Origin: Bacteroidota bacterium
GTDB lineage: Bacteria > Bacteroidota > Bacteroidia > Bacteroidales > F082
Direction: 5' to 3'
NCBI GenBank assembly: GCA_016715945.1
Contig: JADJXJ010000001.1
Span: forward strand, 1,116,001-1,180,000
Length of the DNA stretch: 64,000 nucleotides
Part shown: positions 27,659-36,913 of the stretch, in pieces
Position numbering within the stretch: position 1 is the first letter of the stretch
How the letters are laid out: each line of letters begins with the position of its first letter
Notes under the pieces: generated by a model
The model's database searches: none
Told to the model about the DNA's origin: nothing
The model's input: only the letters and a program-made list of their open reading frames with translations
Made by a program: the position numbers and the translations under genes

Positions 27659-28164
27659 TCATCGCCATTGCCGGGGTTAGCCAGGCAGGAAAAAGTACAC
27701 TCGCCAACATACTGCGTCAACAGCTTGGACACGAACACACTACGATCATCTGTCAGGACGATTTTGTGAAAGACGTGGAACTGATTCCACAGATCAGAGG
27801 ACATTTGGACTGGGAGCATCCTGATTCGATTGACCACGCAAAATTTCGTGAAGCCATCCTCGCCGAAGCTGCGCGAAACAAATACGTCATAGCCGAAGGT
27901 TTGATGGTACTCTGGGACGCAGCCACACGGGCGCTGTTCGACAAGTGCATTTTCATCGAGATTGACAAAAACACTTTTGTGAGGCGAAAGTTGCGCGACG
28001 ACCGCTGGGGCATCGAACCCGACTGGTACGTCGAACACATCTGGCAAAGTTATCTTTGGTATGGATTGTATCCCGAATGCAGCACCTGCCTGGTGATTGA
28101 CGGACGCAAAAAACAGGACGCAACATTTATAATCAGGTATTTAATTGGCCGGCCAAATGAATAA
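27655..28164 (+). CDS. P-loop nucleoside kinase-like protein
   Basis: A 169-residue kinase of the uridine kinase / nicotinamide riboside kinase type. Walker A is IAGVSQAGKSTLA, the substrate-side acid motif is CQDDFVKD, and the lid region contains VRRKLRDDRWGIEPD. The aromatic pair WEHPDSID fits the uridine-kinase fold. Exact substrate is uncertain. It overlaps the upstream lipoprotein gene by four bases and the downstream HD gene by eight. Confidence 0.75.
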   Translation: MIIAIAGVSQAGKSTLANILRQQLGHEHTTIICQDDFVKDVELIPQIRGHLDWEHPDSIDHAKFREAILAEAARNKYVIAEGLMVLWDAATRALFDKCIFIEIDKNTFVRRKLRDDRWGIEPDWYVEHIWQSYLWYGLYPECSTCLVIDGRKKQDATFIIRYLIGRPNE

Positions 28165-28798
28165 GCGCATTGCTGAAACCATTGTGTGGGTGAAGAAGAG
28201 ACTCGAATCGGCCGAAAGCGGGCACGACTGGTGGCATATTCAGCGGGTTTACCGCATGGCGATGCAACTGGCTGAACAGACCGGCGCAGATGCGGAGATT
28301 GTGGGTCTGGCTGCATTGCTGCACGACCTCACTGATTCCAAACTCACAGATCGGCCGGCGCAAATGGAAGCTGAAATTGAGGCTTTTCTGAGGCAACAAC
28401 ATGTGTCCCAGACTTCAATTGCACATATCATGTTTATCATCAGAAACATGTCGTTCAGACATGCCTCTGTTTTCAGCGGCGAGAAGTCGGTTGAATTCCA
28501 GGTGGTTCAGGATGCCGACCGCCTCGACGCCATGGGTGCCATTGGCATAGCCAGGGCATTCAGCTACGGAGGATACAAGAAGCGGCCTTTTATGAATTAC
28601 AATTCCCGCGCCGAAGCCGAGAAGTATTTCATGGAGGGTTCGTTCGACAGTTCCACCATTGGGCATTTTTACGAAAAGCTCTTCAGGCTAAAGGAGATGA
28701 TGAATACGGATGCAGCCCGACGGATGGCTGAAGAACGGCACAACTTTATGCTGATCTGGCTGGATCGTTTTTACGAAGAATGGGAGGGCAAAGCCTGA
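28157..28798 (+). CDS. HD-domain phosphohydrolase (YedJ-like)
   Basis: A 213-residue metal-dependent phosphohydrolase. It has His in GHDWWHIQRVYRMA, the HD pair in LAALLHDLTDSK, a further His/Asp set in HIMFIIRNMSF and FQVVQDADRLDAMGAIGIAR, the arrangement of the uncharacterised YedJ-type HD family. The ATG at 28157 starts the family-like MNKRIAETIVWVKKRLE. Its last 140 bases are repeated, in damaged form, at 62854-62997 on the far side of the accessory island. Confidence 0.85.
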   Translation: MNKRIAETIVWVKKRLESAESGHDWWHIQRVYRMAMQLAEQTGADAEIVGLAALLHDLTDSKLTDRPAQMEAEIEAFLRQQHVSQTSIAHIMFIIRNMSFRHASVFSGEKSVEFQVVQDADRLDAMGAIGIARAFSYGGYKKRPFMNYNSRAEAEKYFMEGSFDSSTIGHFYEKLFRLKEMMNTDAARRMAEERHNFMLIWLDRFYEEWEGKA

Positions 28799-28887
28799 AC
28801 AAAGCGATCAGGCCTGCCCAAAGAACGGATACTCATTTGAGCATGGCACGCGAAAAAAGGTGTTCGGGCATGGGTTGGTCAAAGCTT
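28601..28887. repeat. left copy of the island-flanking direct repeat
   Basis: Bases 28655-28887 match 62854-63086 with about 12 differences in 233 bases. Bases 28601-28654 match 62801-62853 more weakly and with an indel. The left copy contains the end of the intact HD gene and the last 17 or so codons of a LolA-like gene on the minus strand. Confidence 0.93.
28833..28887 (-). pseudogene. 3' remnant of a LolA-like gene
   Basis: Read on the minus strand this encodes SFDQPMPEHLFSRAMLK and a TGA, the same as the C-terminus of the intact gene at 63032-63766 apart from one Leu/Ile change. The rest of the gene is absent; unrelated island DNA begins at 28888. It marks the left junction of the insertion. 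Confidence 0.88.
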
Positions 28888-29388
28888 TGTACCGTTCAGG
28901 CTGCAGGCGTGTTGTGTCTAATCTTGGTTCTGTTATCGGAAGCAGTTTGTGAAACTGATTGGCCGGGTTATTTGGAAGCAGCTCCAGGGTATGGCTTAGA
29001 TAGCAAAAAGTATTGCTTTCTTAAATTTGCATGTGAACAGTAAAGAAAAAATCCTTGTTGCGTTTTGCCCCATGCTGCAAACCCTCGAAGCACACTCTCG
29101 AGGCACCAGAAAAAGGTGTTTGAATTGCCGGTCACGAAGACCATTTTTGAGCTCAAAGTACTATGTAGCTATTTTTCAATATATTAAGTTCATTCATTTT
29201 TTTCGGAAAGCCTATTGACTTAACCGAATTTTTATATAAGTTTGGTGCTGCCAGCCAACCAGTTGAGCGACACGAAACCGAAGCGAATTTGTGGGGCAGC
29301 AAACAGGTGGCGCTGGCGAGGTCGAAACCGGACCGAAGATGAACATCTTGGTCAGCGGTCGGGTCAGGCCAATGAAAAACTACATGCG
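28888..29388. other. left end of island, non-coding
   Basis: About 500 bases without a convincing gene. Short open frames here have no family features. A small hairpin (CCTCGA/TCGAGG, 29083-29103) is the only structure noted. Confidence 0.5.
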
Positions 29389-30543
29389 ATGGCAGAAACG
29401 AATGCAACAACCAACCAAACCCGTAAGGTGGTTCTGAGCCGCACCCGGCACCATGATGCAGAAGTGGTTAGCTTGCAGTTCGACAAGGATGAAGAGCTTA
29501 AGCGACGTGTGAAGACCTTGCCTGGAAAAGCCTGGAGCCGGAGCAGAGAGTTTTGGTACCAGGAGGCGGCGCAGTTCAGGCTCAACGATGTTTTCAATGC
29601 TTTTCGCGGATTGGCCTTGGTGGATTATTCAGTGCTGCGGGCTGAGGCTGTTGCGAATGCGCCAGTTGCGAATGCCGTAAAACCCCGGCTGCCCGATTTA
29701 AATCCGGACAAGGCGACCCATCTTCAAACCTTCGAACACTGGCTGCTTCACAAGCGATACAGCGCATCCACTATTGGCACATATACAGGGGCCTTGCAGA
29801 GTTTTCTGCGCTGGCTGGGTCACCGGCCGGTTGATTCGGTGACTATAAACGAGGTATTAGCTTATATTAACGATCACATTTTGGCAAATGGCCTGAGCTA
29901 TTCGTATCAGAATCAGGTGATCAACGCGCTCAAGCTTTTCTTTGGTCAGGTGATGCACACCAAACTTGATGTAGGCACGCTGGAGCGTCCGAGGCGCCAG
30001 CACAAGCTGCCCAATGTGCTGAGCAAAGAAGAGGTGGCTTCGGTTTTGAATGCTTAGGTGAACCAGAAACACCGCACCATGCTTAGCCTGATCTATGCCT
30101 GCGGACTCAGGCGCAGCGAGCTGCTGAACCTGAAGCCGGCTGATGTGGACGCTGCGCGGCACCTGCTGATCATCCGAAACGCAAAAGGCAAAAAAGACAG
30201 GGTAGTGCCCATTTCGGATAAGACAATTAGCATGCTGAGGGAATATTACTCAAAATACAAACCAAAGGTTTGGTTGTTTGAGGGACAGGCTGAAGGAGAA
30301 CAATACAGCGAAAAGAGCCTTCAGAGTGTGTTGAAACAAGCCATAACGAAAGCGGAAATTGATAAGCCTGTCACGCTTCACTGGTTAAGGCACAGCTACG
30401 CAACCCACTTACTGGAGTCGGGCACCGACCTCAGGTATATCCAGGAATTGCTTGGGCATAAAAGCAGCAAAACAACGGAAATCTACACACACGTTACCGA
30501 AAAAAGTTTAACTAAAATCAAGTCACCCTTTGATGAATTATAA
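29389..30543 (+). pseudogene. tyrosine recombinase interrupted by an amber codon
   Basis: A single reading frame of 384 codons is broken only by TAG at 30055-30057 (codon 223). The N-terminal SAM-like DNA-binding domain contains LQTFEHWLLHKRYSASTIGTYTGAL. The catalytic part has the first Arg in IYACGLRRSELLNL, the conserved Lys in GKGKKDRVVP-like NAKGKKDRVVPI, HxxR in HWLRHSYATHLL, the second His in LLGHKSSKTT, and the Tyr in EIYTHV. The end, KIKSPFDEL, resembles the end of integron integrases, though no IntI-specific insertion was recognised. It lies just upstream of an attC-bounded gene. It is inactive unless the stop is read through or is a sequencing error. Confidence 0.85.
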
Positions 30544-30574
30544 AAACATAGACCAGGTATGAAAGAAATAAAAC

Positions 30575-30646
30575 CTGACATTTGTCAGACCTATACACCC
30601 ATTTTGCAGTGAATAAGGATGATTTTGTCAGACCTATAAACGAGTT
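30575..30646 (+). other. direct repeats and GTT core, candidate attI-like region
   Basis: The 15-mer TTTGTCAGACCTATA occurs at 30581-30595 and 30624-30638. A CTGAC/GTCAG inverted pair overlaps the first copy, and a GTT core (30644-30646) follows the second. It lies between the recombinase and the first attC-bounded gene, where an integron attI would be. The function is inference. Confidence 0.35.
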
Positions 30647-30681
30647 GTGGGCAATTGTAAAAAAACGATAAAAAGACAAAA

Positions 30682-33405
30682 ATGGATTACATCAGAAAAC
30701 AAATTGACCAACGAATAGACTTTTTGCAAACAATGGGCGACAAGAACGCCCTAAAACAACATTATCAGGCTAGGTTTGAATATGTATTGGTTTACCTATT
30801 AGGTTACCTTTGGAATAAGAATTTGGAAAAACTAGATTATGAAGATAAAGAATTTGTCTTTCAATCTATTATAAAACCCACAATAGGCAGCATTGTTGCT
30901 ATTTGTAGGAAACTTGACACGGATAAAGAAATTTTCAAAAAGAGTAAGTTAAGCCAAGCCTTAGATAAGTATCCATCTGTTAGAAATGAATTGCTTGGAC
31001 ATGGCTTTGTTTATGAAGATGCCCCTGAAAAATTACTTTCAGTATTAGAAGAGCTTTACGACTGTGTTTTGACAGCAGACTTACCAATCCTGAAAGAAAA
31101 CGTAGATTTGGTATATGTAACTAATGCCGAAAATACGACCTATAAAGGCATTTTATACAAAAGTGACGGAGCAAGTTATGTCCCTTGGAGTTGCCCAAAA
31201 ACAATTGGTTCTTTTGAATTAGGCTGTTTGTACGCCAGTACAGGACCGAATGCATATTTCAGGCTTTCCCCGTTTATTGAAATTACATCTTACGGTAAAG
31301 AACTTTACTTTTTCAACAGTATAGATGAAAAGCTTCTTGGAAAGGTAAAGTACAATCGTTTACTTGATACAGGTATTTACTTCAAAGAATGGGACGAATT
31401 ATGTGAATTAGATGTTACAAATGACGGAGTAAAAGTAAAAAGTCATAACGGTACAATTCGCAATATCTACGAAAACAACTACCGAAAGTATATTGATATT
31501 GGCATTAAGGGAAAATTAAAATCATTTCTCATAAGAAATAACGCATCTGTTTGCGCCACAGTTTGGGGACACGGGGGAGTAGGTAAAACAGCTACCATCC
31601 AAAGTCTTTGTGAAGATTTAGCCAATGATGAAATAAAGTTTTTTGACTACATCGTATTTCTATCTGCAAAAGATAGACGTTACGATTATTACACAGGTAA
31701 AATTGAAGAAATTAGTGACAGAATTGCAACCTTTTCTGAATTGATAAAAGGAGTAAATAAAGTTATTTTCAACATTGAAAGCGATGATCCAAAAAATATT
31801 ATTCAAATTGAAGGCAAGAAAATTCTTTTGGTTATTGATGACTATGAAACTTTTCCAAAAGAAGAAAAAGACAAGATAGAAGAATTTATATCAGAACTTA
31901 ACACAAACTATCATAAGGTTATTATTACAACGCGAGCCGTAAATATCAATATTGGTCAAGAATTTCAAACTAATGAACTCACAGAACATGAAACAAAAAG
32001 GTTTTTATTGGAAGTAATTAAAAATGAAGAACTTGGTAATAATGAAGTTATTAAACGAGAACTAGAAAACCCTGAAAAAAGTCGTAAGGTTTTTGAGATA
32101 ACGGGCGGTAGACCATTGTTTATTTTTCAATTTGCTTTTATACTTGCACAACGTGGATTAGATGATGCATTAAACTTCAAAATCAAAGAAGGAGATACGG
32201 CTATCAGTTTCTTATTTGGCAGAATTTATGAATATTTATCACCCAAAGCCAAAGACCTTTTCGTAGTTCTCAGCCTTTTAGTAACAAAAGATGACCTTAG
32301 TAATGTAATTGAAAAAGCTCAATATATTTTAAACCTTGAACACGAAGCTGATACATTCAATTCAGCATTGAATGAATTGATAAAACTAAAAATATTAAAA
32401 ATTGATGATGAACATAAATTTTTTGAGATATACTCAAATGAGATATTTCAAATTATGTCAAATTATTACCAAAAACGACCAATTTCTCAAAGGGGTATCT
32501 GGGAGCAAAGAAGAAATCAAGTTAATAAAGACAAATCTTTAGATGTTGAACATTCTCTTTTGCTTGCAGCAAATACCAGCCGCTTGGCAAAAAATGAAAT
32601 TGAAGTAACAGATAACTACAAACAAATTCTTAATAGGGCAAGTAGTCCCTTAGAAGTTAAACTACAAGCAATTTTAAACTTAGCTGCATATCTTGTTGAT
32701 AGGGGTAAAAGAGAAGATGCACTAAAATATTTACAAGAATACAGCTATATTTTTAATAAAAATTTTCAAAAAGGCTCAAAAGAGAAATTGTTCTTCGCAA
32801 CATATTCAAAGATGTGGGCTACATATAATTGGGCAAATGGAACAAGAGAGCAAAAAATCAAAGCAATCTTGATTTTACTAGATTATGCATCTTCAGGTTT
32901 CAATTTTAATGAAGACATTGACTTGGAAATAGCTGGTATGCTTCTTCAATATCGTTCAATTCTAATAATTTCAGATTGGCAAGACTTAAAGGAGAAAAGA
33001 AATTACAATGAAATTAGCATTAGTGAGTTTAATACTCTTCGGGAGAAACAAAAACAGGAGTGCAAAGACATTCACGACAAGCAAGGTAATTTCCTATACA
33101 ATGCAATAATTTCAAAGAAACTTGATGATATTTCATCAGGGGCTAGGCAAAATGTGATTGCAGGTTTATATAATTTTTTAGATGTTCTTGTTAGACTTCA
33201 AAAGATAGATTTTGCATTAAAAATATGTGATTTTATATTGAATTGTGCACCAAGAAATTTTCACCAGCAATTTCAGAAAAAACAAGAATGGTTTCAAACA
33301 ATAATTTACAAGAACAAGTCAAAAAATATAGATATAAGTAAAAAAAGGAATGAAATTAGTGAACTTGGCCTAAAGCTAAAAGAAGCAATAAGTAAGAAAA
33401 AATAA
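30682..33405 (+). CDS. HEPN-like / STAND (NB-ARC-type) NTPase, candidate defence protein
   Basis: A 907-residue protein. Residues 1-135 are helical and contain RNELLGH (R101-H107), an R-x5-H motif in the range expected for HEPN ribonucleases. Residues 140-260 are beta-rich (AYFRLSPFIEITSYGKELYFFNSID). Residues 285-480 are a STAND/NB-ARC NTPase: Walker A GHGGVGKT (296-303), Walker B ILLVIDDYE (381-389), KVIITTRA (412-419), and a later GGRPLFI motif. Residues 500-907 are helical repeats, the usual sensor region. The architecture resembles bacterial NLR-like antiphage proteins; no role is shown. It is flanked by the candidate attI region and an attC-like palindrome, so it may be an integron cassette. 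Codon use is much more AT-rich than the core genes. Confidence 0.8.
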   Translation: MDYIRKQIDQRIDFLQTMGDKNALKQHYQARFEYVLVYLLGYLWNKNLEKLDYEDKEFVFQSIIKPTIGSIVAICRKLDTDKEIFKKSKLSQALDKYPSVRNELLGHGFVYEDAPEKLLSVLEELYDCVLTADLPILKENVDLVYVTNAENTTYKGILYKSDGASYVPWSCPKTIGSFELGCLYASTGPNAYFRLSPFIEITSYGKELYFFNSIDEKLLGKVKYNRLLDTGIYFKEWDELCELDVTNDGVKVKSHNGTIRNIYENNYRKYIDIGIKGKLKSFLIRNNASVCATVWGHGGVGKTATIQSLCEDLANDEIKFFDYIVFLSAKDRRYDYYTGKIEEISDRIATFSELIKGVNKVIFNIESDDPKNIIQIEGKKILLVIDDYETFPKEEKDKIEEFISELNTNYHKVIITTRAVNINIGQEFQTNELTEHETKRFLLEVIKNEELGNNEVIKRELENPEKSRKVFEITGGRPLFIFQFAFILAQRGLDDALNFKIKEGDTAISFLFGRIYEYLSPKAKDLFVVLSLLVTKDDLSNVIEKAQYILNLEHEADTFNSALNELIKLKILKIDDEHKFFEIYSNEIFQIMSNYYQKRPISQRGIWEQRRNQVNKDKSLDVEHSLLLAANTSRLAKNEIEVTDNYKQILNRASSPLEVKLQAILNLAAYLVDRGKREDALKYLQEYSYIFNKNFQKGSKEKLFFATYSKMWATYNWANGTREQKIKAILILLDYASSGFNFNEDIDLEIAGMLLQYRSILIISDWQDLKEKRNYNEISISEFNTLREKQKQECKDIHDKQGNFLYNAIISKKLDDISSGARQNVIAGLYNFLDVLVRLQKIDFALKICDFILNCAPRNFHQQFQKKQEWFQTIIYKNKSKNIDISKKRNEISELGLKLKEAISKKK

Positions 33406-33417
33406 ACAACTGCCTAC

Positions 33418-33541
33418 AACAGCGTGTATGTGTCAATAGCTGGAGTATTGGCAAATCAAAGGTCTGTGCTTCTAAGAAACTTTGTGCTAAACGGACAGGA
33501 AAATGCTCCTAATCCGCTACTGCACATACACGCTAAACGTT
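33418..33541 (+). repeat. attC-like imperfect palindrome 1
   Basis: It begins AAC 12 bases after the stop of the STAND gene and ends GTT. Arms AACAGCGTGTATGTG (33418-33432) and its complement with a four-base bulge (33523-33541) pair at the ends. The middle shares several words with site 5 (AAATCAAAGGTCTGTG, TTTGTGCTAAAC). Size, asymmetry and AAC/GTT ends fit integron attC sites. Confidence 0.65.
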
Positions 33542-33770
33542 AGTGGCAATGGCAGGACGACCACCCGAACCGACACTTCGATACCTAACCAGACAACAAC
33601 CCGACACAGAAAAAAATAAAAAAATGCCCAACGCACAAAGGAATTTTTTTGCCAACGCATTTGGCACATTTGGTTTTGCCCCGACACACAACGCCAACGC
33701 TTCGCAAAACCAAAAGAGCCAAGCCGACCAAAGCCCACCCACCACCCCAAACTATTTTTAAAACATTTTC
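33542..33770. other. intergenic region with long hairpin
   Basis: About 230 bases rich in CCAACGC- and ACACAA-type words. An exact 11-base inverted repeat TTTGGTTTTGC / GCAAAACCAAA (33669-33679 with 33704-33714) could form a hairpin. A 72-codon open frame here shows no family features. Confidence 0.5.
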
Positions 33771-33778
33771 TAACTTTG
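33771..33778 (+). promoter_or_regulatory. -7 promoter box for the copper regulator gene
   Basis: TAACTTTG matches TAnnTTTG, 29 bases upstream of the ATG. Confidence 0.6.
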
Positions 33779-33807
33779 TAACGAAATAACGTGAGTAAGA
33801 AATAAAT

Positions 33808-34371
33808 ATGACAACACTCTTTATTAAAAATATGGTTTGCAACCGTTGTATTATGGTGGTGCAAAATGAATTGGATAAATTGGGATTTGATGTTATGAAT
33901 ATCAAATTAGGGGAAGTTATGCTTGCTAAAGAACCCACACCCGAAGAAAAAAGCAATTTAGATAAGGTTTTAATTCCATTGGGTTTTGAAATCATTGACG
34001 ATAAAAAAAGCCGTATCATTGAGCAGATAAAGAATATAATTATTGACTTGGTACATCATCAGGACAACGATATTAAAACCAATCTTTCAGATGTATTAAG
34101 CAGTAAGTTATACCACAATTATAATTATTTATCCAACCTTTTTTCAGAAGTAGAGGGTACAACCATTGAAAAATATTTTATTGCCCAGAAGATAGAAAAG
34201 GTAAAAGAACTATTGGTATATGATGAATTGTCTTTGAGTGAAATTGCCTTTCGTCTGAACTATTCAAGTGTAGCGTATTTGAGCAATCAATTCAAAAAAG
34301 TAACAGGGCTAACACCAAGCCATTTCAAACAGATTAAAGAGGATAAAAGAAAACCGTTGGATAAAGTGTAA
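33808..34371 (+). CDS. AraC-family regulator with N-terminal HMA-like domain (copper response)
   Basis: A 187-residue protein. Residues 1-65 resemble a heavy-metal-associated domain, with Cys in MVCNRCIMVVQNEL (an altered CxxC). Residues 80-187 are the two helix-turn-helix AraC module (SLSEIAFRLNYSSVAYLSNQFKKVTGLTPSHFKQ). Such HMA-AraC proteins sit beside copper genes in Bacteroidota and probably sense Cu directly. Its stop codon overlaps the first of two matching operators, at 34371 and 37860, which flank copA-CDF. Confidence 0.85.
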   Translation: MTTLFIKNMVCNRCIMVVQNELDKLGFDVMNIKLGEVMLAKEPTPEEKSNLDKVLIPLGFEIIDDKKSRIIEQIKNIIIDLVHHQDNDIKTNLSDVLSSKLYHNYNYLSNLFSEVEGTTIEKYFIAQKIEKVKELLVYDELSLSEIAFRLNYSSVAYLSNQFKKVTGLTPSHFKQIKEDKRKPLDKV

Positions 34372-34435
34372 GTAAATCTTACAAATCAAATCCAAAATTT
34401 CACAACAGTACCCATAAATATAATAGCCAATTTTG
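34371..34435 (+). promoter_or_regulatory. copper operator and promoter, copy A
   Basis: AGTAAATCTTACAAATCAAA (34371-34390), ten variable bases, CACAACA (34401-34407), then a degenerate -7 box CAATTTTG ending at 34435. It holds a direct repeat AAATC spaced nine bases. The same elements occur at identical offsets in copy B. Activator-dependent promotion by the AraC protein is inferred. Confidence 0.7.
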
Positions 34436-34460
34436 TATTGTAAATTAATACAAGCAGAAT

Positions 34461-36875
34461 ATGGCAAACAATAATAGAGAAATAATTTATATTCCCTTAG
34501 AAGACGTAGAGAGCGAACACTGTGCATTAATCGTTGAAAAGGGATTGGCACAGGTAAAAGGCGTAGAAACCCATAAAGTAGAGCTGAACAACCGCAGGGC
34601 AGCGATTACAGTAGATAGCAATGAAACCGTAGGCGAAGCTGTTAAGGCAATTAAAGATTTAGGTTACGGAGTTCCTACGGTTAAAAGTGCTTTTCCGGTA
34701 TTGGGCATGACCTGTGCATCCTGTGCGGGCAGTGTCGAAAGCATTGTGAAATACCAACCGGGAGTAGTTAATGCTTCCGTGAACTTTGCAACGGGCAATC
34801 TTACCGTGGAATATCTGCCCAATATGACCGATGCCTCCACCCTGCAAAAAGCGGTTCAGGGAGTAGGTTACGACCTATTGATTGAAGACGAAACCAAGCA
34901 GCAGGAAACGCTCGAAGCCATCCACGAAAAGAAATTCCGAACCTTGAAAAACAAGACCATTTGGGCAATTATCCTTTCCCTGCCCGTGGTAATCATAGGA
35001 ATGTTCTTTATGGATATGCCCTATGCAGACCCGATAATGTGGCTCTTTTCCACGCCCGTTGTAATATGGTTGGGCAGGGATTTTTTTGTAAACGCTTGGA
35101 AGCAGGCAAAGCACCGTTCCGCCAATATGGATACGCTGGTGGCATTGAGTACAGGTATTGCCTACCTGTTCAGTGTTTTCAATATGCTGTTTGCCGACTT
35201 TTGGCATCAACGGGGACTGCATGCTCACGTATATTTTGAAGCGGCTGCCGTTATTATCGCATTCATCCTCTTGGGAAAACTGCTGGAAGAAAGAGCCAAA
35301 GGCAACACCTCTTCAGCCATTAAAAAGCTGATGGGCTTACAGCCGAAAACGGTTATCGTAATAGAAGCAGACGGCACGGAAAGACAAAAAGCCATCGAAG
35401 ATGTAAACGCAGGCGATATTATTTTGGTTAAGCCTGGCGAAAAAATTGCGGTGGATGGTACAGTTGTATCGGGCAATTCGTATGTAGATGAAAGTATGCT
35501 AAGCGGCGAACCTGTTCCGGTACTGAAAAAGGAAAACGAAAAGGTATTTGCAGGAACCATCAACCAAAAAGGTAGCTTCCAGTTCAAGGCGGTAAAAGTG
35601 GGTAAAGAAACAATGCTTGCCCAAATCATCAAAATGGTGCAGGATGCACAGGGAAGTAAAGCACCCGTACAAAAACTGGTGGATAAAATCGCAGGTATTT
35701 TCGTTCCGGTAGTAATCGGTATTGCTATCCTGACATTTATTCTTTGGTTCTTCTTAGGAGGCGAGAATGGTGTTGTACAAGGTCTTTTAGCAGCCGTTAC
35801 TGTATTGGTTATTGCTTGTCCTTGTGCGTTGGGATTGGCTACCCCTACGGCAATTATGGTAGGCGTTGGCAAAGGTGCTGAAAAAGGTATTTTAATAAAA
35901 GATGCTGAAAGCCTTGAATTAGCCAAAAAAGTAGATGCAATCATATTAGACAAAACAGGAACAATTACAGAGGGCAGACCACAGGTAACAGGCATTCAAT
36001 GGCTCAACAATGATGATACCGCAAAAGATATTCTTTTGAGTATCGAAAAGCAATCAGAACACCCTTTGGCAGAAGCCGTGGTAAAACATTTGGACGGTGT
36101 TACAGCTACTCCATTATCAGACTTCGATAGCATTACAGGTAAAGGAGCAAAAGCCAATCATAATAACGAAACCTATTTTGTAGGCAATAAAAAACTATTG
36201 GCAGAAAACAACATCAATATTCCAAACCAATTACAACAACAAGCCGATGAATGGGGCAAACAATCGAAAACCGTTATTTGGTTTTCAGACAGCAAACAAG
36301 CTCTATCTGTAATTGCTATTTCTGATAAGATAAAAGAAACATCGGTAGCAGCCATAAAGGAAATGCAGGAAATGGGTATTGATTTGTATATGCTTACAGG
36401 CGATAACGAAGCCACAGCAAAAGCCATAGCAGAGCAGACAGGCATCAGACACTATAAAGCCGAAGTATTGCCACAACACAAAGCCGATTTTGTAAAAGAA
36501 TTGCAACAACAAGGCAAAACTGTTGCAATGGTTGGGGACGGTATCAATGACAGTACCGCATTGGCAACAGCAGATGTGAGTATAGCGATGGGTAAAGGTT
36601 CGGATATAGCAATGGACGTAGCCAAAATGACAATCATTTCATCAGATCTTACCAAGATTCCACAAGCAATTAGGCTTTCAAAACAAACTGTAGCTACTAT
36701 TAAACAAAACTTGTTCTGGGCATTTATCTATAACCTTATCGGTATTCCAATTGCAGCAGGTATTCTCTACCCGATAAATGGATTTTTACTTAATCCAATG
36801 ATTGCAGGAGCAGCAATGGCATTGAGTTCTGTGAGCGTGGTAAGTAACAGTTTGCGGTTAAAATGGAAAAAGTAA
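34461..36875 (+). CDS. copA: copper-exporting P1B-type ATPase CopA
   Basis: An 804-residue P-type ATPase exporting Cu(I). It has a degenerate first HMA domain (residues 5-75, DVESEHCALIVEKG) and a second with GMTCASC near residue 85, then eight membrane helices. The transport motif is IACPCALGLATPT, phosphorylation is at DKTGTITEG, the P1B-specific HP motif is SEHPLAEA, and the hinge is GDGINDS. It ends with the N-rich last helix region typical of Cu(I) pumps (MALSSVSVVSNSLRL). It is preceded by operator A and followed 38 bases later by a CDF exporter. Confidence 0.95.
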   Translation: MANNNREIIYIPLEDVESEHCALIVEKGLAQVKGVETHKVELNNRRAAITVDSNETVGEAVKAIKDLGYGVPTVKSAFPVLGMTCASCAGSVESIVKYQPGVVNASVNFATGNLTVEYLPNMTDASTLQKAVQGVGYDLLIEDETKQQETLEAIHEKKFRTLKNKTIWAIILSLPVVIIGMFFMDMPYADPIMWLFSTPVVIWLGRDFFVNAWKQAKHRSANMDTLVALSTGIAYLFSVFNMLFADFWHQRGLHAHVYFEAAAVIIAFILLGKLLEERAKGNTSSAIKKLMGLQPKTVIVIEADGTERQKAIEDVNAGDIILVKPGEKIAVDGTVVSGNSYVDESMLSGEPVPVLKKENEKVFAGTINQKGSFQFKAVKVGKETMLAQIIKMVQDAQGSKAPVQKLVDKIAGIFVPVVIGIAILTFILWFFLGGENGVVQGLLAAVTVLVIACPCALGLATPTAIMVGVGKGAEKGILIKDAESLELAKKVDAIILDKTGTITEGRPQVTGIQWLNNDDTAKDILLSIEKQSEHPLAEAVVKHLDGVTATPLSDFDSITGKGAKANHNNETYFVGNKKLLAENNINIPNQLQQQADEWGKQSKTVIWFSDSKQALSVIAISDKIKETSVAAIKEMQEMGIDLYMLTGDNEATAKAIAEQTGIRHYKAEVLPQHKADFVKELQQQGKTVAMVGDGINDSTALATADVSIAMGKGSDIAMDVAKMTIISSDLTKIPQAIRLSKQTVATIKQNLFWAFIYNLIGIPIAAGILYPINGFLLNPMIAGAAMALSSVSVVSNSLRLKWKK

Positions 36876-36913
36876 AGCATTGAACCAAAATAGTAACGGA
36901 TAAAAAGAAAAAT

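Noticed and set aside
28780..29043. An 87-codon plus-strand open frame across the left island junction
   Set aside because: It runs through the HD stop region and the LolA stub in the wrong frame, with no family features.
33543..33761. A 72-codon frame with composition rich in Asn, Pro and Gln
   Set aside because: It is low-complexity spacer containing a hairpin; no start context or homology features.
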